The notes beneath the pieces are model-generated. The model ran no database searches. It saw only the letters and a program-made list of their open reading frames with translations, and was not told where the DNA came from. A stretch of DNA of 64,000 bases. It comes from Cantharellus purpuraceus. Its lineage: Eukaryota > Basidiomycota > Agaricomycetes > Cantharellales > Hydnaceae. A program made the position numbers and the translations under genes. The DNA lies in contig JALBUN010000045.1 of NCBI GenBank assembly GCA_025174535.1, forward strand, positions 2,728,001 to 2,792,000, written 5' to 3'. This document shows, in pieces, positions 22,938-33,373 of this stretch; the first letter of the stretch is position 1, and each line of letters starts with the position of its first letter.

Positions 22938-25900
22938 ATGGCACTAAAGTCTGCGAAATGGCTGGCTTTCTCTGTTCTGCTATACGTGTTTATGTTGCAT
23001 GCCTCCTCCCTATATCTTTTCACGCGGGGCTTTCTCTTGACGCGGCTTTCTTTGCCAAACATCTCTTCGTGTTCAGCATGCACTCTCCCTCCAACGCACT
23101 CACGTCTGGTACTTCTCATCATCGATGCGCTAAGATTCGACTTTCTCTCTCCGGAACCAGCGACTAACCCATCACCACATTACCATCACGTCCTCACTCT
23201 TCCCTCACTTTTAACTACCCAATACCCCACTCATAGTTTCATATTCAACGCATTTGCAGACCCGCCTACAGTTACCCTGCAGCGGATCAAAGGCATCACC
23301 ACGGGCTCGCTACCCACTTTTGTAGATGCAGGCGCAAACTTTGCTGGAAGTCAAATAGCCGAAGACTCCATTATCCGTCAGATGACCAAGTCTGGAAGAA
23401 AGGCACGAGGTTCAATGTGTATCTATGCTGCTAAGACTCACGAGTAGTAATGAACGAAGGTTGCTTTCATGGGAGACGACACTTGGACAACAGTCTACCC
23501 TACATCATTCGTGCCGAACATGACTTTTCCGTTTGATTCTTTCAATGTTGAGGATCTTCACTCAGTAGACGAGGGTGTGATTCATAATATATTTCCCCTG
23601 CTAGAGAAGAATGCGACTTCCCATTGGGATATACTAGTTGGACATTTCCTGGGTGTCGATCATGTTGGTCACCGTCTGGGGCCTGCACACCCCACAATGG
23701 CCACGAAGCTCAAGCAAATGAACGATACTCTGGCTCGCGTTGTCGAATCCCTAGATGACCAAACGCTGCTCGTCGTTATGGGCGATCATGGGATGGACCG
23801 GAAGGGCGACCACGGAGGGGATGGCGAGCACGAAACCAGTGCAGGCACGTGGATATACAGCAAATATAGACCCCTTTCGTCGGAACATTTCACTCTACCA
23901 CAAGCATTAGCTCCTACTACGATATTTCCAGGAGCTCCAGTGCCTCACCGTTCCATTCAACAAATTGATATAGTACCAACTTTGTCTCTCCTTCTCGGGC
24001 TCCCTATTCCCTTCAACAGTCTCGGGACGATAATCCCAGAACTCTTCGGTCGCGGGACAGACAGGTCCCTTCTTGAGGAGGCATTGCGTCTGAATGCAAA
24101 TCAAGTCAGAGTATATTTTGACGCCTATCGATCCAGTCCTAGTGGCGGGGAATTAGACAACGTTTGGGACGAAATGGGAAGGTCGTGGGCTTCGACGCTG
24201 GACAGTAAAGACAAACAGAAGTTGCTGGCCTTGCACGCTTATACTCGTCTTGCTCTAGCATCGTGCCGTTCGCTATGGGCGCAATTCAACGTTGTACTGA
24301 TGTATGTGGGGCTCTTTACGCTGGCTCTCGGTAGTGCCGCTGTCTGGGGGTTATACTCCAGTCTCGGACACGGTGTCGAATATTGGGAAGCAAACGGATG
24401 GGCAATTCTCTTGCGGACAAGCTTAGCATCTCTTGCGGGGGCAATTCTAGGCGTAACCTTATGGTCGGCCATGCCTGGAGCAGTGAAATTTTTTGGGCTG
24501 CTAGAGGCTATCCTTATGGGAGTTACTTTGGCTTCCTCGATTATGGTACTTTCGTCCACGATCAGACGGCTGTCTATCCCTCGAAAGCCACCCATGGCTG
24601 CTATACCGCTTATTTTCCATTCTCTCGCCTTTCTCTCCAACTCATTTACATTCTGGGAAGACCGCATCCTGATCTTTCTTCTTATCACCTCCATCGCGCC
24701 ATTTTTTCTGTGTGCCTTCATGTATCCACACGCCGAGGCACGTTTGCGCCATCGTATACTTCTTTTCTCTGCTCTCTTTGCTGTTTGTGTTAGACTTATA
24801 AACATCAGCACAGTTTGCCGCGAGGAGCAACATCCTTATTGTCACGTAACATTCTACGCCTCGTCTTCGCTGCCTTCTCCTCCACCGCTCGTGCTTATGC
24901 TTTCCATCCCTATATCATTGGCTTTGCCGTCCGTGGTGAAACGCTTTATGGCAATATCAGCATCAGATAAGGGCCCTGCTCCAATGTTATTGGAGCAGGG
25001 TCTTCGCATTCTTATGCTCGAAGGAAACATTGCATGGCTATTGGAATGGCTAGAATCAAACGTGGTCCTCGGTCATCAGTGGGAAAGCTTTTTACGAGCC
25101 TTGCGGTCAGGAGTCGCATTAACTGCTGTCATCCACACGATTGTAGGTGGTTACACCTGGTGGATTTCCCCGCTGTGTTTGGAAGTCCATAAATCCCCTG
25201 GACCATCGGGGAACAAAGTGGAAGTCATTGGATACGCCAACTCCTATGGATCGTCCTTCCTACTATTTCTCTTGATTGTCTTCTGCCCGCTCTTTGTTGT
25301 GACACAACTGACGGGGCAGATCACGCTCGCATTATCGGTTGTTGCGCTCTTGGCACTATTGGAAGTCTTTGATAGCGCAAGGGATGTGCGCATTTCCGGA
25401 AATGTCAAATTGCAACAGCAGCTAAACAATGTCCAGTCCGGAGAGAGCGTGCCTAAGATCATGTTCTCTGAGATCATACCCGTCGCATTATTGGGATTGT
25501 TGACATTCTATGCCACGGGTCATCAGTCGACTATGTCTTCGATTCAATGGAAAACTGCCTTTCTCCTCACGCGGACTCTTTGGTATCCCATATCTCCGAT
25601 GCTTGTGACGCTCAACCATTTCGGGCCGCAGCTGCTCTTTGCGGTAGCAGTTCCAGTACTTGCCACCTGGAACGTCGGACCCCTCACAGTCATCGCACCC
25701 GAGACCTCATCAAATCACAAGACAGAAGTTGCAAATGATCCAAGACCACGGTCTACTTCTAGCAGCTCACGTGTCTTGGTATCCTCGCTGCGGGCCGCCC
25801 TGGGCATGTCGTTGTATTTTTCTATCCTTTTGCTCAGCAGCGCTGCTAGTTCGGCGTGGCTGCGGCGACATCTTATGGTGTGGAAAGTCTTTGCACCTCG

Positions 25901-26021
25901 GTTTATGGCAGCGGGTGGTGCGGTTCTCATAGTGGACGTAGGAGTGATGCTTGGGGTGTCAATAGGGATAGGGCGAATTATACAAAAAGTAGAAAGAACA
26001 TTCCAACAGTTCATGATGTAA
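22938..26021 (+). CDS. GPI13: GPI ethanolamine phosphate transferase 3 (Gpi13/PIG-O)
   Basis: This ER membrane enzyme adds the ethanolamine phosphate on the third mannose of the GPI anchor precursor. The protein is about 1,000 aa in two exons. The N-terminal membrane anchor with SLYLFTRGFLLTRLSL is typical of Gpi13 rather than Mcd4 or Las21. The lumenal alkaline-phosphatase-like domain shows LVLLIIDALRFDF (metal-binding Asp), PTVTLQRIKGITTGSLPTF (nucleophile Thr region), FMGDDTW, GVDHVGHRLGP and MGDHGMDRKGDHGGDG. The C-terminal 600 residues are a run of hydrophobic segments. The single intron near 23402-23458 keeps frame only if read as GC-AG. The exon from 23469 to 26021 is uninterrupted for 850 codons, unusual next to intron-rich neighbours. 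Confidence 0.93.
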
Positions 26022-26795
26022 TGAGCATGCGTATTTATGGCAGAAACAACAGGGCACGTGAGCTACCTGTCGATCACTCAGAACGGTGTATCCGAAAACG
26101 AATCAATCAACGCGGAGTTTTCAATTTTAAACCGGAGATATGCAGATACCAATAAGTAGTGTCATCGGTGTCCTCTATCTTCTTGTTGTGTGATCCCAGT
26201 CTTATGTGCTACGGCATAACTGACCTCGACGAGACATCGCCATGTCAAAATCGACGCGGTTAAGATCGGGTACCAACCCCATTTTCATGTAAAACTTTGT
26301 CAAAATCAGTGTCTCTCGGATCAATAATTCAGTGCCTTGTGCTCGATCGAGATCCGACGCGCGACCGCCTGCTCACCTGCACCACATAATGGTGCAACTG
26401 TGCCGCCTACTGTCACGGTAGTAAGAAAAATTGGTAAATCGACATGGTACAAGCACGCACGGTATTGCCCCAGTATTGTTCCCCGTTCGTGCCATCCCAA
26501 CCTGTCGCAATCGATTTATTACGGGTGCGCCTGCACTCATACGGTCCAAGTCAGTCTGGAGTCTTAAAAGCAGTACATGTTTAAATCCCGTACCATAGCC
26601 TCTGAGCAGTGTGACTCGAGGGAGGAATCTGTCGCGCTGGCCCTGCTGTATACATCTATCTTTAATGTTCGACGTTGATGCCGGGCCTGGCAGTGGCGCT
26701 CGCTCTCTAAAGCTCTGGTATACATGATCCTCATGTCGCCTTCTGTCCATCTTTTGACACACTAGTCCACTGGGTTCATTCTTTGTTCCGCTGAT
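26022..26795. other. Intergenic, no gene recognised
   Basis: This is about 770 bp downstream of GPI13 with no recognised coding or repeat structure. Confidence 0.45.
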
Positions 26796-27819
26796 ATGTC
26801 TCAAGTAGAACATGTCATGGCTGTTCAGGCGGTGTCAAACAAGTAAGTTGCGGTTCACAGCGGGAACATGCATCCGTGGAATGACTTTGGTCACCATTGT
26901 TGCCGAGAACTATATCCTTATAGCTGCGCATGGCGAGCTTATAGCTTGTATTCACAACCAAGCTGACATTAAACCAGCATTTTTCCTCTCTGACGCCCTT
27001 TTATGTAACACTGTCTCACAAAGTCGACTATATCTGGCTTAAGAAACACAAATTGGGAACAGCTCTATATATATTAGTTCGGTATTCCACTCTATTTGTC
27101 CTCTCGCTTGAGTACATCACGTCAGATATGTTTCGGCCCATTACTTTCGTTTCGGATGCTGCTTAAAGAGATGATATTATAATTGAAGTAAGTCCAGGCG
27201 TATTCCTCCAGATGTCGGATCTTATGGCAAAGTAGGACATGCAATGCCGTGTTTCGCTTTAAGGACATGGTTGGCCTTCTACCCATCATTGGGTCCAAGG
27301 CAATGACTATCTCTTCCGGTAAGCCACAGATCATTCGATGACACTGATTATGCAGGCCTTCTATTAGCACGAACATACTCTGTTGCTGTTCACAAAAGAC
27401 TGGTGTTAGCCGTTCTCGGGACCCTTGGTTGTTGTGCCATCATACAGGTACTGGTTGGTGCTCATGTACATCTCCTTGATCCTGCGTGACAGCCATCATA
27501 GCTTCAAGTCATTTTGGGCGGGTGTGACATTACCAGCGCGCAACTCAACATTATTGTAATGTGAGTATAGTGCATCTATTAACTATGCTAGGTGGTCGAT
27601 TAGACATAAGACATGTTGCAGACACGCTAAAGTGATGTCCACCAGTTCACTAATTCACCTACTTGAGTCAACGACATCAATGCAACTGCGATCTTAGTGT
27701 TTGACGCAGTCGTGGTTGTTGTGACAATCGCCGACACACTAGGAACTTGGAGAACATATAGACGATCAGTGTACGACAAGCTATCACCAACTCATCTGCT
27801 AGCTCAACAAAGTATGTGA
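26796..27819 (+). pseudogene. DUF6533-type seven-TM protein gene, probably degraded
   Basis: Pieces in the correct order resemble the mushroom-expanded DUF6533 membrane proteins. They are MSQVEHVMAVQAVSN (from 26796), YILIAA, then KVDYIWLKKHKLGTALYILV followed by RYSTLFVLSLEY (27022-27117). This matches the family block E-x-x-x-I-W-...-LF-x2-x-RY. NAVFRFKDMVGLLPIIGSKA and the characteristic LLLARTYSVAVHKRLVLAVL follow (27240-27400). GGCDITSAQLNIIVM and AILVFDAVVVVVTIADTLGT complete the series (near 27690-27750). Inferred splice sites join some of these, but I could not make one continuous frame, especially at the C terminus. It could be an expressed gene with introns I misplaced, or a relic. 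The function of the family is unknown; membrane location is implied. Confidence 0.45.
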
Positions 27820-29008
27820 TGGATTCCATCGCAATCTGATTCTCATATGCATGTCAACGTAGGCCTTTGAGTTTTGGGTATTTCATCCGCACTCGCGTGC
27901 GGTGCGGTCGTTTGACTTGCGGGTTCCCTCTGGATGGATCGTGTTTGAATGCAATTATGGTGGATGCTGGTATTGACTAGACTGCTCTTTCGCAAGGCTC
28001 GTCGTGGGCTGGCACGCGTGTACTGGTCTGTTTTTCATGAGGCATCAGACTCACTACACAATAGGGCCCCTGGATCATACCTAGCGAACATAACATTCCT
28101 ACGCACAATGCAGTCGTTTTAGTGCGTTAGCCTGGCCCGTTGTTCATTAATTCTTCTGACTCAAGTCCATCTAGGGGTCCACAGATTGTATTCTACATTA
28201 CATAGATATCTGTGCTGAGAATTGTTGATGGGGTATTGAATCGGTTTTTTTTTGGCGATCGAGATATCGGTGTGTTTACAGTAGGCGACTCCACTTGTGG
28301 GAGACGACGGTGGCACGGCGATCTCGCCGCATTCATTGTCTGTTTGTTAGCCATCATTCCACGCTTCCGCACTTGAAGAGAGACGAACAGGGAGGCGCCA
28401 TGTGCTGTGTGCTGATTCCGGATAGCATCGCTTCTGGGATGTAGGACCAGGTACATTTTAGAAAAAAGGTATTCGTCTTCACTTGCCATGGCCACTATGG
28501 GCGAAGAGTATCGGACGGCTGTGTTTGTACGTCTTCAAGTTTCATGTCTCGCTTGACTTGAACGACACATTGCCATAGCCAAGTCAGACGAAGACATGCA
28601 TTTCCGCTGGAACCAGGTCTACTGTTGTCCAAATTCAATGCCTCTGGACTTACATTAACAACAGGAAATTTCCGAACTTTAAATATATATACTTTCGCTT
28701 GGTCGACTCAACTTATATTTTAGAGCCACAATCGTTCCTGCATATATACAGTACTTAATGGAGCCTAGACCCAAGCGCTACAGGCCGTTTTTATTATATT
28801 GACTTAGTTGAACTGGAGTGCCCCCCGCTGATTGAACACGCGCGTAAACAGTATGTGCAGCGCCTTTCTTTAGAGAAAGTTCCTATTGTATTCAGTGACC
28901 ATACTATAACGTAAAGAATGTAATATCGTGCCTTGCAGCTGCAACAATTTTGACAACCAAGAAAACAGATACACTTCCCTTTGTTGTGTATCTCAAAATG
29001 CACACAGA
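27820..29008. other. Intergenic, no gene recognised
   Basis: About 1.2 kb of AT-rich spacer. One minus-strand frame at 28193-28495 lacks family features. Nothing else is supported. Confidence 0.4.
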
Positions 29009-31317
29009 TCAGTGCAAGGGGGGCGGCTGCCCATCGCCAATGAGCGTATGCGCTCCTTTACTGGCGACCCCGTCGTAGACGACGAAGAGGTATGCGGGAC
29101 CAGGAGGATAGACTCCAGGGTCGGGTGGTGCAGTAATAGTGAGTGTGTCACCGGACTCGGATTGGAGGAAGTCGAGATACACGAGACGGGTGTTTGCATG
29201 CATAGAGTGCGTCGCAAATCCTAAATCCATGAGCGACACTGAAAGAAACGTGGGAGCATGAGTATAAAAAATTTGTGTAGAAAACCTGATCGTTTCAGCT
29301 TACCCTTGATATTGGTCACATTCAATGATGGCGGAACATTGACTTGCAGGCGGAACAGCGTGCCATATCCAACAATCGGAGGAAGACCTGTGTAAGTTGG
29401 ACGGGGAACACTCATGTATGGCGGTCGCAACCACTCCACTCTGTACTCCGTCGGGTATTTCTGGTTGATCCGATCCGTATTAGGGTTGCTTCCCGTAATC
29501 ATCACATCTCCATTGGGTGTCAGCGACGCCACTGAGTGGTACAAGCGCGGAATATCACTCCGTACTCCCAACGTTGTGAATCGCTGCCCTTTTGGCTTGT
29601 CACCGGAATACAAAATAGGCGACAAGGCTGGATCATCCGCGTTACTCGCTCCGACGGGGTCGAACACGCTGCCAAATCCACTGTACCCGGAACGAGCGCC
29701 GTTCACGATGACGACCTCACCAGTAGGGAGTAAGACGCCGTCAGGCATGACACGTGCGCCATCAGGCATCGAATCGTCCAAAGTCCAGCCACTCGTGGTG
29801 CCGTCGCGCCTAATCTCAATGCGAGAGCACTGGCTCGAGGCCTCGTGGTGCGCCGAGTATTGCCAGTTGCACAAAGTGTCAGGTGCGTCGGAACCGCCAC
29901 AAACGACAATGCGGGACGTGTAGTTGTCTGCTGACGATAGAGGGAGTAGCATGGCTGCCCCTGGCATAGGGTACGTGACACGGATGCCGTTAGGGAGGTC
30001 GCTAACCGTATTCTCCTCCGCAAACGGTGGAGAGGCACCCCAATTGTAGAAGATCGACTGGGTGTTGGAGATGACAAAGGCGCGCTCGTTGGGGAGGGAA
30101 AACGCGTGTACAAACAAGTTCGCGTTAAGAGTGCGATTGAGGAAATCGAACGGGAACTTGGGAGGGCTGGAGGGTAAGGAAGGGAAGAAAGAGACTGACG
30201 GCTCGTTGATTGAATGATTGTTCATGAAGACATTTTCATGTCCACCTCCGATGATAAATGCCGATCCATCAGTGACACGCAAGACGGTAGGATACCATCT
30301 TTTAACTTGCGTTGCGTTCACCATGTCTAGCAGGGTGCAGTCGGCAGCGTTGCCACTAAGACAAGGCTCAAAGATACGGAGACTTTGTAAACCATTCTGG
30401 TCATGGTACTCGTTGGGGTCAGCGTCGAAGATGGCGGAAGGGTTGCCTCCGACGCTGAGAAGGGTACCGTTGGACAGGAAAGACCCGGCTGCACAGAATG
30501 AGTTTGATTGCAAGGAAAACGGCGTGATTTCATCAGTGTTGAGATCGTATAGTACAGACCAAGCTGGACGGCCGTCGATACTAAGATAGTTGTGCTCGAC
30601 TTTGTCAAAGATAAGTGCGTGGGTTGGAGAAACAATGGTGAGCTGCATGGCAGAGACACCGCTCATGCCTCTTTCGATCAAGCTCCACCCCTGTGCCTCC
30701 GGCACCCTTCCAGGCCCAAATGAAAAGGTATCCAGAGTCACGACGAATGCGTCGACGTTCAAACCACTACCACCGTTAGTAATTGTAAGAGTGTAGTCGT
30801 CCAGTGGAAATCCCAAACTGAAGAAGATTCTTTGCTGGACAAGTCGTGCAGCAGACGCAGTGTTGACATGCGCGGAGAGGACGGATGTACGGTTGAAAGA
30901 GCGGCCGGCCAAGGAAACCTAGTAAAGTGTCAATAGTAGCCAAAACAACCCCATATATTTACGCACTGTGGCTAATCCATTGCTAGGTGAGGTGACACCA
31001 AACCACTCGAAGCCAGTGCCTCTGAACGAAAAAACAATAGAAGCCGAGGAGTCATTGGTGACGTGCAGTGTGTTGTTAACGGAACCGGGGTCAAAGACAC
31101 TCAGCCAGTTACCATTATACTGGATGGCAGACGTGTCTGCGTCATCAAAGGCTTGCGTTCCTATCGGAGCAAGAAAAGGCAAGAAGGGCTGAGTGAAGTT
31201 GTACACAGGTTGAGGGGGCAACGGGGGCGCCATTGCGTCACAAGAAGCATTCTGAGCAGCAACATTGGAGATCAACAAGGATCCCAACAGCGGCAGATAT
31301 TTGCGAGAGAGCATCAT
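29009..31317 (-). CDS. Secreted glyoxal-oxidase-type copper radical oxidase (AA5_1) with N-terminal beta-sandwich region
   Basis: This extracellular copper radical oxidase makes H2O2 from aldehydes and feeds peroxidases in wood decay. Three exons give about 760 aa. A signal peptide (MMLSRKYLPLLGSLLISNVA) and a region of about 170 residues (VFDPGSVNNTLHV, FSFRGTGFEWFGVT, DDYTLTITNGGSGLNVDAF) precede the seven-blade propeller. Copper/radical motifs are visible. SNSFCAAGSFLSNG carries the Cys of the Tyr-Cys cofactor. VKRWYPTVLRV holds the Tyr. PRLYHSVASL holds the axial Tyr and a copper His. FATHSMHANTR in the last exon holds the last His. Many N-x-S/T sites fit secretion. No WSC domain is present. 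Introns are near 30910-30965 and 29240-29303. Confidence 0.93.
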
Positions 31318-31918
31318 GCCGTGAAAGCACTATATAGCAACAAAGCTTCATTAGAACACACACTTGGAGGGGACGCTAGTTGGGAGACTCACGTGCAAGA
31401 ATCCCCTAGAACAGCCTCTGCACAGAGCGCACGAAATACGCACAAGAAACTCTTTCCCTTGGTCATTTTATACTCGACTCGGTTAATGTCACAAGGGACA
31501 CGGACATCATCGAGTCCAAGAATACAATAATTCAAACAGGTCAATTACTTCTAGCGCTGATCGAAGTGTGCCAAATGTAAAAGGGGAAGGCGACCATTAG
31601 AATTCCAGGCGATCAATACGTCGGAAGATATTCTGTATAAAGCAATAATCAGAGAATCGTACGCCTGCCAAGAATGATTCAAAACCAGACACATACAAAG
31701 AAACGCCCTAACACTGATGCGGGTTAGTTTACACGACCGGGCGTGGCCGTCTTCCAAAAAAACTTGAAGGGCGAGTGGAGCGGAAACACCACCCCGCACC
31801 GTCCGGCGAACGCCCAGTGGTGACTCACCCCCAATGAATACTTATTAGGTTTGTCCTAACGATAACCACTGCTGATGGGGCCTTGCCCTTCATATGTCAA
31901 ATGCGTCAGGTTCTAAAT
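31318..31918. other. Upstream region of the copper radical oxidase
   Basis: This is 600 bp with no coding signal. It contains the oxidase promoter by position. No inducer site was identified. Confidence 0.4.
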
Positions 31919-32042
31919 CTTGCTTAGTACTGACCCAACGCATTAGATCTTGAAAGTGTGTAATGTGATGATATCTACCGAATTGTCCCTCCAGCTCTAC
32001 CTCCAGCCTACCATCGAGAGTGCTCTTGGACCTATACAGAAC
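31919..32042. repeat. Diverged direct repeat, unit A
   Basis: This is about 124 bp, starting CTTGCTTAGTACTGACCC and ending near CCTATACAGAA. It aligns with unit B at an offset of 195 bp with scattered mismatches. Several of these are CG in this copy against TG or CA in the other. Confidence 0.75.
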
Positions 32043-32113
32043 CGATCTGGGTATGTCATCCGCATTTATAATGAATACAAACCTGATGAATTAATGAACC
32101 AGGCATTTTACAC

Positions 32114-32235
32114 CTTGCTTAGTACTAACCAAATGCATTAGACCTTGAGGGTGTGTACAGCATTGATATCTATTGAATTATCTCTCCAACTTTCCTTTCA
32201 GCCTACCATTGAGAGTGCCCTGACCTATACAGAAA
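32114..32235. repeat. Diverged direct repeat, unit B
   Basis: This is the partner of unit A, starting CTTGCTTAGTACTAACCA and ending CCTATACAGAAA. Substitutions such as CGCATTAG to TGCATTAG and CATCGAG to CATTGAG suggest cytosine deamination in an old repeat. Confidence 0.75.
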
Positions 32236-32966
32236 GGTGAGCCGGAGTTTGATCCCAGGCAGTTACCGTTTGACGAAATACATACAGCTTATCCGCCATT
32301 ATCATTTGCCGCAATCACCTCAACCTTCAAAGAAGAAACGCACAACCCAATACCAACACCTCACAGAGCTTACCTACGGCATCTTTTGGAAGCGTACATG
32401 TTACCATTCAAAGGATGCAGGACGCCGTAATGCCAGAGTTTGGAGATTTTGACGCTGATGTGCCTGTTGAAGCCAGAACATCGCAGGCGGTGGTCGTGCC
32501 TACAGAATCAGATATGCCAGCAGCAATGGCAGAGGATGGCATTGCTCTTGTGGAGTTTCAGCCACGTCGAGAACTTGTGGAATTTTAACACATGAGGCAG
32601 CGAGACAATTACATCCGGGAGTAACTCAGAATGTCTCCGTATAGCAGTAAATTGCGACCTATCTATGAATACATTACAGTTTACAGTAAGACAGTATATT
32701 CTTCAATCTTGGGGGACTATCATGATACTTCTAAGGGATATAGTGTGAGACAACTATAACTAGGCCTGCCACCACGGCTTCAATTTTCATGTTTTCGGCC
32801 CAAGCTTTCACCTTTGGAAGTCAAGTGTGGTGGGGGATCATGAATCTGCAATAAATATTTTAGTACTATATCACATAATCAGCCCAAATTTTGCACTAAA
32901 AACCTGAATGTCAAATATGCCGCTCAGAGCCTCAAAGCTTCACAAGTGGACACACGAGCACTTGGA
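32236..32966. other. Gene-poor stretch with one short acidic open frame
   Basis: An ATG frame at 32430-32588 codes for 52 residues rich in Glu and Asp (starts MPEFGDFDADVPVEART), without recognised family. It could be the tail of an old element or chance. Nothing else is supported. Confidence 0.3.
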
Positions 32967-33370
32967 CACGTAACTCACGTTGTGACCTTTATAACGTATC
33001 CAAGTCCAAGTCGCGGACGCCGTGAAATCTTATCAGGGATATACAACATTCGTCGAGGGAAGAGTATGATGCATGTGGGGGTGTCTATCCTGGCTGGAGT
33101 AAATGTGCATTAATCTAATCGAGTCAGGACGGTGTATTACAAAACAAGAAAATTTAACAACGCAGGTCGAGCACATCTCGTAAATCTAGCCTAGAATTGG
33201 AGGTTGGCTGCAGGGAAGAATCTGGTTGGGAGCAGGATCCAGAACAAGCCCTCATTTTCTCCATCTCCTTGCGTTCCTTCCTTTCTTTCCGGAGTCGTCG
33301 CCTCTGAAGACGAGCAGCAGCACCCCTTCGTACGGATCGTACCCACTGCCTTTGCTTCCTGGCATGCTCT
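32967..33370 (-). repeat. Inverted duplicate (copy 1) of the MRPL40-RPC1 junction segment
   Basis: On the minus strand this segment matches 48705-49302 with high identity by eye. It covers the last 60 or so codons of MRPL40, its 3' flank and part of the RPC1 upstream region. Differences seen include an insertion of about 9 bp with a GTAC direct repeat near 33329-33342, a 2-bp deletion in the MRPL40-derived frame, and absence of about 194 bp that copy 2 has at 48997-49190. The copy begins 3 bp after the SDA1 stop codon. Confidence 0.92.
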
Positions 33371-33373
33371 ACG

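Noticed and set aside
24239..24811. Minus-strand open frame opposite GPI13
   Set aside because: It is antisense to a hydrophobic membrane region whose sense frame is a well-supported gene; no family features.
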